A stretch of 11,086 nt of DNA from Jimgerdemannia flammicorona. Lineage: Eukaryota > Mucoromycota > Endogonomycetes > Endogonales > Endogonaceae. The first letter of the stretch is position 1; every line of letters starts with the position of its first letter. The translations under genes and the position numbers were made by a program. The notes under the pieces were generated by a model. That model did no database searches, was not told the origin of the DNA, and was given only the letters and a program-made list of their open reading frames with translations. This document shows positions 1-7,352 of the stretch, one piece after another. The DNA lies in the NCBI GenBank assembly GCA_003990745.1, contig RBNI01006680.1, positions 1 to 11,086 on the forward strand, given 5' to 3'.

Positions 1-23
1 TTTTTTTTTGTTTGTTTTGTTTT
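1..23 (-). repeat. A-rich 3' tail of LINE A
   Basis: On the plus strand these bases are nearly all T with single G interruptions, so the element's sense strand ends in A runs separated by C. It lies just beyond an AATAAA signal and after the ORF2 stop, as expected for the reverse-transcribed poly(A) tail of a LINE. It may continue left of the window. Confidence 0.85.
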
Positions 24-44
24 ATAGTCACTTGGACTCTGTCA

Positions 45-50
45 TTTATT
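45..50 (-). promoter_or_regulatory. Polyadenylation signal AATAAA of LINE A
   Basis: TTTATT on the plus strand is AATAAA on the element's sense strand, about 20 bases before the A-rich tail. That is the normal spacing for a cleavage and polyadenylation signal. It supports this being the true 3' end of the element. Confidence 0.75.
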
Positions 51-78
51 ACTCTTCTATATATAAGTTTATAGTATA

Positions 79-100
79 CCCCCCCCACTACCCAATTCCC
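79..100 (-). other. Possible G-quadruplex at the ORF2 / 3' UTR boundary
   Basis: On the sense strand three guanines, AATT, three guanines, TAGT and a run of eight guanines follow each other. The run of eight can supply two tracts, so the pattern fits four G3 tracts with short loops. It overlaps the ORF2 stop codon (90-88). G-rich structures near the 3' end are known from mammalian L1 and other LINEs; a role here is inference only. Confidence 0.4.
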
Positions 101-504
101 ATGGGTGTGCCGCTCTCCCCACCTACATGAACAAAGACCACTTTCTCACCTGCAACACCCACCCTCCCCTCACTCTGCCGACAGATTTTCTCTACCAAAC
201 GATGCCTTCGACCACCCTGCAACCCCCAACCAAGCCACCAGCCTGTCAGGGTGTCTTCCATAAGGCTATGCCACCTCAGCAGCCAGACCTTGGAGCCAAG
301 CCTCTGCCCATCCTCAAAAACATATAACCAGTGACTGGCCAGCCCCACCCAAATGGCCAATGCCCAGCCTAATGTCAGCCATTCCTTCCCCACCCCACCC
401 TCCACTCTATCTCTTAAATCCTCCCATCGCCCCCACACTCCAGCTCTCTGACCCTCTCCCCCCAAATGATCCCCAATGTTCTACCAAAAGGTACCAAGTA
501 CCTC

Positions 505-585
505 ACACTCTCCTAGCCAATGTTCAGGCATCTGTATGTATCCCCCTTCCTGCCCTACATTATAGCACTCTTCACAGTTGAAGCA
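505..585 (-). other. C-terminal Cys/His motif of LINE A ORF2
   Basis: Residues C1054, C1057, H1075 and C1080 form C-x2-C-x17-H-x4-C, starting at GGCFNCEEC. Many L1- and R-type LINE proteins end with a Cys/His cluster thought to bind nucleic acid, and this sits at the expected place. The open segment 741-481 keeps all four residues. Confidence 0.65.
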
Positions 586-1539
586 ACCTCCCTCGATAAG
601 GTGACCTGAGCAGAAATTGAGCATGACATTCTGCCTAAGCATACACCACCAGACCACCCAGTACTTTGGCAGCAGCCATCTCCTCACCTCAGTGCTCCAG
701 ATCCAAATGCTATGCCAGTCCCACTCTTCACCGATTCCCACTCCTTTTCAACTGCTAGGCCACAGGTTCTGGCCTGGTCCCCACTGGCATTCGATCCCAT
801 CACCAATGTCAAACTCAATTAGGGGGATACCCCCCAGTAACATGCAGTCTCATTGCCATATCCCTGGGTCCCAAACTGCCTCCCCTTCATCTCCCTGCCA
901 CCTAATTCCAATGTGGCATGCCCCTTCTGCCACTCCCCACCAAAAGCCTTTGAATCACAATTGTCCAGTGTTCTGATGGCCTACAAGTAATAGGAGATCA
1001 CCAGTTGAACCTCTTGGAGAGGACCTCATCTCCCAGACTTTCTGCAGTAGGGAAACCCAACCACCCCCTCTCAATTCCACCACTCTCTTCAGCCATCATG
1101 CTCTCAAGCAGTGTAGCCTCTTAGGGAAGTCTACCAGCCCCAGTCTCCCACTCGCCACTGGTAAAGATAAGACCTCCCAGCTGATTTGACTCTGCCTCCC
1201 AGCCCAGATCCACCCCTTGGCCAGCTTCATCAATCTCTTTACTACTCAGGCAGGGAAGTCCAAATGATAAGCCAGATACCATACCTTCGGCAGCCAATAG
1301 ACATTCAGAATCGAAACTCGTCCTGCCAGAGACAATTGGCGGCCCCCCCAACTCTGCAGGGCCTCCTCCCAGATGCCAACCCTCTGCTCCCACCAATGTC
1401 AGAGCAGAACTGACCCATATACTGATAGATAAATACCCAAGTACCAAACTGCCTCGCCAGCAGGGACAATGGTACCAATAATCTTCCCTCCCACCAGACT
1501 ATTGCCTAATACCATTGTCTCGCACTTATGCCAATTAAG

Positions 1540-2340
1540 TCAAGCCCCGGAGTTTACCTCATACCACTCCACTATTTCCTTGAGCTTCTCAATATCTGCA
1601 ATTAATCCCAGACCGACCATTATATTATCCGCAAAAGCCCCTACTTTCCACTCAATGCCAAAGATAGAGAGCCCCACTATCTTCCACCTGATTCTGTCCA
1701 TGAAGGGCTCCAGAGAAAGAGTATACAAAATGGGGGACAGTGGGTCCCCCTGAGGCACCCCCCTACCCAGGGGAAATACTACCCCTCTGTGTCCATTATA
1801 TAGGAGTGCAGCCCTACTTCCTTCCAGTAGGCTGACCATGGCTGTCCAGAACTGTTGCAGGACCCCAATCCTATTTAAAACTTTCACCAGCCAGACCCAA
1901 TGCACTCAATCGTAAGCCTTCTCCTGGTCCAGAAAGACCAGACATCCATCCAGTCCACTGGCTCATGCTCCTTCAATAACTCCATGAACTCATGCTGTGC
2001 CATCCCTGATGAGCCGGCCTCCCACAAATCCCCTCTACTCATCACCCAGGACTTGCTGGGCCACCTTTTGCAACCTCGTGATCACTACCTTGGTAACCAA
2101 CTTTCAGTCCATAACTAGCAGCATAATCGGCCTCCAGTTCTTTCAGTCCTCTTGCCTTCCTTTGTTCTTATAAAGCAATGTTACCAGCCCCAGATCCTGT
2201 TCTCCCACCCATCTCTCCATTTGTATAATCCTATCACACAGTGCCGTCATCTCTCCCAGTACTCCTGGGACTCCCACCATCTTTTTCCAGAAGTCCCAGG
2301 GCAGCCCATCCTCCCCAGGTACTGTACCCGAGGTTGTTGC
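1540..2340 (-). other. Reverse transcriptase domain of LINE A ORF2, active site mutated
   Basis: The domain copies the element RNA into the nicked target. Motifs in order are PGEDGLPWDFW (from residue 476), LVTLLYKNKG and NWRPIMLL, RGFVGGR, FLDQEKAYD (604-612, first catalytic Asp present), RGVPQGDPLSPILY (662-674) and AFADN (703-707). The last should be FADD; codon 1626-1624 is AAT instead of a GAY codon, so the third catalytic aspartate is lost. Stops fall at 2143, 2104, 2035, 1990, 1963 and 1906. Those at EKAYD-stop and GDE-stop-RGF sit where related enzymes have Arg and Gln, which suggests CGA and CAG ancestors. Confidence 0.9.
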
Positions 2341-3006
2341 AGCAAGAACCTGGTGGATCTCCTCCTCTTGTACTGGCATTACTAAGTCCCCCAGCCCAAT
2401 TGCTTGTATAGGGTGCCAATCCTCCAACACTCGATCAATGTCCACTGTATCTGCCCCACCCTCCTCCTCACTCCACAATCCACTCCAATACTCCTTTAAC
2501 GATCCAAGAATGTCTTGTACTCCATGCACCAATATACCAACAGCATTTAGCACTCCCTCCCACCTTTGTTGTATCCTTCTCACCTGAAGGGCTCTTGTAA
2601 GAAACTTTGAAGACTGCTCCCCTTCCTCCAACCCCTGCCAACGAAGCCGCACTGCCAGACTCTGAACCCTTGCCTCTTCCTCATTCTGCAGCACCTGTTG
2701 TAGTTCAACCACCTCTATTCTTGTCCTTATCACTCTCCAGTCCTCCTCTTCCTCCAATGTCACCCATCTTGCCCAGTCCTCCAAGAGTCTAGTCAGTCTA
2801 CAAGAAGCCCACCACACCCGCTGCCTCCTCTGTCTCCCAGCCTCCTTACCAGCCTCACTCCAGAAGGTCCTGGCCATCTCCTTCATCCTCATCCACTGAA
2901 CGCCAACTGGGGCACCCTCCTGCCTCCAGTATTCCACTCACAGTCAAATGTCTTCAGCCCACTCATCCCACTGGATCTCATCATCTAGTAGGGAGGAATT
3001 AAGGCA

Positions 3007-3732
3007 CTAATGTCCAGGCCCATCCCCACTCCCCCCAAAATGTCCCTGCCCTAAAAGCCCCCAATGATCCGACCAAGGACACCATTCCACCTCCAGCAAC
3101 TTCCAAAAATCCAAGCCCCAGCAGCTGGCTGTCAGAATCCAATCGATTCTTGTCCCCAGGCCCCCAGCCCAGTGCGTGTATACCCTCCTATCCCCCCAAC
3201 ATTCTCTACCCACATTCACCAGAGCACTCAGTCTTTCCACTTCCTCCCATACTACCAGTCCTCCACTCCACCCCTCAGCTCCTCGTCCTCCATCAGTTCT
3301 GTCCCTCAATGCATCTCTGACCATATTGAAGTCCCCACCAAGTATGTCTACCCCTACCTCCACAAGAATCCCACTCTCCTATAGGCCCTTCACCCAATTC
3401 ACACACTCACCCCTTACCACGGGGCAGTAACATGAGTCCACTGTAACTGGCTCCCAACCGGTGCATATCCACTCTCCCCAGACAAATCTATCTCCCCAGC
3501 TTTGCATATCCCTTATCTCCCCTTTGCCTTTTCGCACCAGAATCCCAACCTTGCCCTTTCAGACTGCCTTGCCTCTCCACTCCTTCATCTATTCCAGTCT
3601 ATCCAAGTCATCCTCACACCTGACATCCTGCAAGAGGAAGAGATCAGCCTCCAATCCCTTCAGTCAAGTAAAAATGTTCTTACGCCAATAAGTGCCCCGT
3701 AGCCCATTCACATTCAATGAAAAAATGTTGGT
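3007..3732 (-). other. AP-like endonuclease domain of LINE A ORF2
   Basis: In LINEs this domain nicks the target DNA. Visible motifs in order are LNVNGLRG (residues 10-17), LLQD (37-40), GGDFN (136-140), TRIDWIL (198-204) and WSDHWG (224-229). These match the conserved Asn, acidic, Asp-Asn, Asp and Ser-Asp-His positions of the exonuclease/endonuclease/phosphatase fold. The acidic residue after LLQ is Asp, where AP endonucleases and L1 usually have Glu; LINE B has the same Asp. Stops at 3664, 3589, 3559 and 3379 break the domain. Confidence 0.85.
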
Positions 3733-3774
3733 TGTACTATTTATAGTAAAAAATGGTGTATTAACAAGCTTACT

Positions 3775-5799
3775 CTACTGCTCTATGTTCATCTCCTCCT
3801 GTGCCAAATCCAGATTACGTTCTATGGTCACCTTCTCCTCTTCAGCCCTCTGAGCCTCCAGTCCAGCTAACAGCTCATTCATCTCCCCATCTGCCTTCTC
3901 TTCGAATTCCTTACCGTACTCCAGGCAGGCTTCCTGCTAGAGCTGTAGTCTATGATGCTTGGTCCAGCAGTATTCAGCCCTCTCTCCTGTGACTCCTGCC
4001 ATCTCTGCCTCCTGCTCCTTATCTACCTCATAGCCCTCCTCCTCCAGATACACTGCCAGGATCTCCACCTTCAATGCCATCACCACCTCTTCCCCCTGCA
4101 GAATCCTCGTCCGATGCTTGTCACTCATCACCCTCAAATCCACCTCACTGAGCTCCTTGGCTGCCAGGTTGTTCATCATCCTGCACATCCAAAGTAGGTT
4201 CCCCACCTCCTTTCCTCCAGGGGTCACCAGTCTCCCACCATCCAGCATTGTGGTATCAGCCCCAGCACTCGCAGCCTCATCCCACTCTTCTGGGATGTCC
4301 ACCAGTTCCTCCTCACCAACTGCCACCACTTGTCCCCCGTTCACCACCTCCGGAACTCCAAATTGCACTCTCTGGGCCCCCCACATTGGCACATCCTCCT
4401 CCACCCTGTTTTGGGAAGCTGGGCCCCACCTGATCAGGGGAGTAGGGGTCAGAGAATTCTCCCATATCTCATCCCAAACCTCCAGCGTACCATCTGCATA
4501 CAGGTCCTTGCCAGTCATCTCCTTGTTCTCACCAGTCCCCTTCCCAGCACTCTTGCCTCCCTCGCCTGCCCAGACACTCTCTTTGGCCCCCCTTGTGGCC
4601 ACCATCCTGCTCATCTCCTTCTGAGATCCACCCTTCATCTTTGTCAGCAATTCCCTCTGCCTCTTATGTCCCTGATCTCGTTTCCACTGCATCTTACTCA
4701 CTCGAATCTGCTTCCCATCCACCACATCCAAGTGTGTCGCCTCCTCAAAGGCCCTCCAAGCCTTCGCCCGCCATTCTACTGCACCACTCAGCTCTTCCAG
4801 CACTTCCAATAGGTCCTCTTCCTCCTTCTCACTCCCCTTCATCCTCATCACCTTGCACACAATTACCCCCCAGACCATACCAGAAGACCAGTCCCTTGCC
4901 TTCTCAGTTGCCTTCTTCCCTGCCAACTGAATCCTCATATCCATGTCACCCGTCCTGAGCAAGGTCCCCTCTCAGACCCTAAATCCAATATCCACCACCT
5001 CGCCATACTCCACCATGACCTCTTCAACTCTCTTCCTTGTCTCTATTGCCGTCACTGTGGGCACCCCTTTCACCAACAGTTGGACCACCCTGGGGTCCTA
5101 TTTCAGACATTGGGCCATCAGTACACACACCTCCCCAACTACCAATCCAACCTTCAATGCTTCCTCCAATGGCTCAGCCTCCTCAAAGCCTACCTCCACT
5201 CCCTCCAGTCCCTTCAAAAACTTTACGGATGCCGCTCCAGTCACCTGCTTAGCAATCAGCCCCAATACCATTTTCACCATCACCGCCAGGCCCTGGAAGC
5301 ACAGTGTCACCATGAATACCAAAATCGATTTCTTGAGTAATGATGCCACCACCAGGCCCATCACACCATCCACCAAATCTCCATGTCTCCCAAGCCCCAG
5401 TTGCTCAGCCGCACCATCTACAGTCACATCTGGATTTTTTTCCAGATTGGCAGTCCTATCTCCATCAGCTGTCACATGTCCCCCAGCCACTACACCTCTG
5501 GTCCCTCTGCCTCCTTCGCCAAGGGCCACTCCCCCATGTACTGTTGCCTTCTCTGCTTCCTTGCCTTTCTTCAACCAACTCTCCAGCCCTGGTACCTGCT
5601 TCCTCCCCTTCACCATCTCAGCAAAGCTTGCCCTCCCAGATCCCTGTCCTCTACTACTGCCCCCTCCCCTTCCACACCCACCTGCCAGCAGCCCCCTCAT
5701 ACCTCCCCCCAGACCAGGGCCTCTCCCCACTTGCTGCCAGTCAAAAGCACTTGGGCCGCTCTGCCCAGTACGCATCTCAGATTGCCTGTTGGTCACCAT
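3775..5799 (-). pseudogene. LINE A ORF1: RNA-binding-type protein, three internal stops
   Basis: ORF1 proteins of LINEs coat the element RNA and act as chaperones. This frame has 674 codons from ATG (5799-5797) to TAG (3777-3775), both ends aligned with LINE B. The N-terminal 110 residues are rich in Gly, Arg and Ser. Residues about 160-233 and 236-320 form two blocks with alternating strands and helices, resembling the tandem RRM-like region of Tx1/L1-type ORF1 proteins; the fold is my inference. The C-terminal third is strongly charged and probably helical, with AAKELSEVDLR matching AAKELGEINFW in LINE B. I see no CCHC knuckle. Premature stops are TAG 5100-5098, TGA 4974-4972 and TAG 3939-3937; the first two are TGG in LINE B. 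No frameshift is seen. Confidence 0.85.
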
Positions 5800-5880
5800 G
5801 TTGCTAGTCTCTTTTTTCCAAAACGATATTATAGTTGCCTTCCAAATATTGTGTAACCCGAGAGGTACCGGAGAGAGATA
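5800..5880 (-). other. Putative 5' leader of LINE A
   Basis: This stretch precedes the ORF1 ATG. It has three CpGs within 50 bases, whereas the next 2.9 kb to the right has only four, so it looks compositionally closer to the LINE than to the middle element. Only the last bases before the ATG resemble LINE B (10 of 12 across CTAGCAACATGG and CTATCAAGATGG). LINEs often have internal promoters here; none can be read from the sequence. Confidence 0.4.
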
Positions 5881-6677
5881 TACATTGGTAATATCTTCTA
5901 TCTATCCCTAGCAGGTTACATATCTGATGAGAGCTAGAATGTCTTCTCTCAAATCATAGATCTTAAGAGTCCTTCTTTCTGGTTTCTTAGCTTGGCTTTT
6001 CAGATCTGACCTCTGTTATCTCCTCTCTTTAATGTGCAGATTGCAACATCCTGGCTAAGGTAAATCTTCTGGTATCTACAATCTTGGCAATCTGGGTGTT
6101 TTCCATAGTTGTAATATTCCATTATTTGAAAATACTATTCTCAGTTATTAAACTCTTACTGTCTTGAGAATCAGTATCTATCTTAGTCATAGGTTAGAGA
6201 CAGAGTAGCTAAGGAATATACTTCTGATTAGATAAAGAGGCCTTGTTCTCTAAATCAGCTTTGCAACTTTGTAGTGACTTCTTGGAAAGTGGTTGACTGT
6301 GCAACTGTAGTTAGAAGTTCTAATCTTTAGGGTCTCTATCTTTCTTGTTAGTCCAGTAGATGGCACTGATAGCAGTAGTCTTGGAGAAAGTGAAAGACTA
6401 TTTGATGTGGATATCTTCCTAGCCAGAAGGCTCTTTCTTGGTATATTTCTTACTTTAGAATAATGGGGATTATACTGGATCCTTTTTCAACATTCCAGGG
6501 ATCATTATCTTTAGGTGGTATCCAGCAAGAGTCATCCCAGGAAATAAGTTCAGGAATCTCTTTTTTTTTGGGTACTTCTTATCAGAAACCTCTTGCTCAG
6601 GAGTTTTTTCTTATTTATAATTCTTGACTCTAAATTACTTGTACTTCTATAGCTTTGGCTGCAGATGTCTCTAGAAT

Positions 6678-6797
6678 ATGTCTGCATCTCTTCTTCTTTC
6701 TTCTACACTTAGGGCAGATTGTGCCAGGTGAATTTCTTATCCCAATGATCTTGGAGGAGTACTCAGGGCACTTATATCTCTTGAGGCAGGTGGGGCA
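6678..6797 (-). other. Cysteine cluster, possible zinc-binding module
   Basis: In the stop-free segment 6857-6630 the residues follow C-x2-C-x5-C-x17-C-x2-C-x6-C-x-H, beginning CPTCLKRYKC and ending CPKCRRKKKRCRH. The second half is very basic. The pairing of two C-x2-C units suggests a zinc ribbon or similar fold. It is not the CCHC knuckle of nucleocapsids. The segment is the longest uninterrupted one in this part of the element. Confidence 0.5.
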
Positions 6798-6984
6798 TCC
6801 TTTGATTTCTCCTATAATGACTCTAATTGTGATAGAGATAGTATTACGGGCCCACACATTGTCTTCTGGTCTGTCATCTACTAGGTTGATTCAGGGATTG
6901 AGTCTGGGATCATTTCCATCTTTGGATTCTTCTTTCTCTTTATGATAGAGTCTTCACTGCTGGTATGTTTTTTCTGGATAGTAA

Positions 6985-7000
6985 TCTTCTTCTTCTTCTT
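6985..7000. repeat. Short TCT microsatellite
   Basis: Five copies of TCT plus one base. On the minus strand it codes for the glutamate run at the start of the cysteine-containing region, so it may be coding sequence and not a neutral repeat. Confidence 0.6.
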
Positions 7001-7029
7001 TGATTACTTATAACTGGTCACCTTAACTA

Positions 7030-7352
7030 TGTACTTCTTCCCCAGTAGTCAAACTTGAGTGCTTGTTGACTGATATTAACAACTGTGTTAATTTCCTTCA
7101 TCCATTTGGTGTCAAGGATCATGTTATAGATAATAGCTTCAGTGATATAGCTTTTGAGATAGAGAACTGAATGTGTTCCAGAGAGATAGTAATGTTTCAT
7201 ACTTCTCTAAGAGGTTGAGTTTGGGCTCTCTCTGCTACTATGATGCTGAGATTGGATGGTCCATCAATGGGCCATTAGAGGGTGTCCAGAAATCATTTGG
7301 CAATAAAACAGACAACTGCTCTGATATCTATGAGAATTTTCGCCTTTTGTCC
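7030..7352 (-). pseudogene. Retropepsin-like aspartyl protease remnant, active site lost
   Basis: This domain would have cleaved the Gag-Pol polyprotein. The first part (7352-about 7143) reads GQKAKILIDIRAVVCFIAK, then a WPIDGPSNLSIIVA block and a PLREV block. That is the retropepsin order: a hydrophobic strand leading to the D-T/S-G triad, then a loop and a second hydrophobic strand. After a frameshift near 7143 the second part gives IIYNMILDTKWMKEI, matching the usual hydrophobic-ILG-x-x-W-(L/M) segment near the protease C-terminus. The triad (7328-7320) reads Asp-Ile-Arg. Three stops (TGA, TAA, TGA) interrupt the first part. The family call rests on this spacing and pattern. Confidence 0.65.

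Larger units (their letters stand above)
88..3744 (-). pseudogene. LINE A ORF2: endonuclease-reverse transcriptase, inactivated
   Basis: This encoded the catalytic protein of the element, about 1218 codons before TAG at 90-88. One reading frame runs through the whole region without a frameshift. From the N-terminus: AP-like endonuclease (residues about 5-245), a charged linker, reverse transcriptase (about 470-735) and a C-terminal Cys/His motif (1054-1080). I count 21 premature stops (16 TGA, 5 TAG, no TAA), for example at 3664-3666, 3589-3591, 3559-3561, 3379-3381, 3007-3009, 2143-2145, 1906-1908, 1540-1542 and 481-483. The first three are tryptophan (TGG) in LINE B. The start codon has also decayed: codon 3744-3742 is ATA where LINE B has ATG, followed by the same AAT AGT ACA. 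It lies 30 bases after the ORF1 stop, so the two ORFs shared one transcript. Confidence 0.9.
1..5880 (-). mobile_element. LINE A: near full-length, decayed two-ORF non-LTR retrotransposon
   Basis: The minus strand carries, in order, a short leader, ORF1 (5799-3775), ORF2 (3744-88), a 3' UTR with AATAAA and an A-rich tail at the window's left edge. This is the layout of L1/Tx1-like LINEs, which copy themselves by target-primed reverse transcription of a polyadenylated RNA. ORF2 shows AP-endonuclease and reverse-transcriptase motifs. The start of ORF1, its stop and the ORF1-ORF2 junction match LINE B, so the copy is not strongly 5'-truncated. It is dead: 24 in-frame stops and a mutated RT active site. 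The exact 5' end is uncertain (5800-5890) because similarity to LINE B ends about 9 bases before the ATG; I place it near 5880 where a small CpG-containing patch ends. No target-site duplication can be tested because the tail meets the window edge. Confidence 0.9.
5890..7019 (-). pseudogene. Decayed cysteine-containing Pol-like region downstream of the protease, function unknown
   Basis: A single frame can be followed for about 375 codons with roughly two dozen stops (TAA, TAG and TGA). It begins with an acidic stretch (VIKEEEEDYYPE), then a Cys-rich cluster (6797-6678), then a segment with ELISWDDSCWIPP, and two further C-x2-C pairs at 6374-6363 (CYQC) and 6089-6078 (CQDC). Most stops are compatible with former CAA, CAG or CGA codons. 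I recognise no reverse transcriptase motif, although RT would normally follow the protease in Ty3/gypsy elements. It may be a spacer between protease and RT peculiar to this lineage, or an unrelated gene fused into the element. I do not know its function. Confidence 0.5.

Noticed and set aside
1121..1447. A 108-codon minus-strand frame suggesting a frameshift in ORF2
   Set aside because: The ORF2 frame continues through here with good content (LAGRVSILNVYWLPKVWYLA) and stops only at 1399 and 1246, so the other frame is a shadow.
88..5799. A reassigned genetic code (UGA as Trp, or UAA/UAG as Gln) instead of broken genes
   Set aside because: Stops sit at Trp, Arg and Gln positions alike, LINE B has sense codons where A has stops and the reverse, catalytic residues are lost in RT and protease, and the middle element also has frameshifts. 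One recoding rule cannot explain all of this.
4943..5911. A 322-codon plus-strand reading frame, the longest on that strand across LINE A
   Set aside because: It lies antisense to LINE A ORF1, is dominated by Ser, Thr and Pro as expected from a C-rich complement, and shows no domain. It is a shadow.
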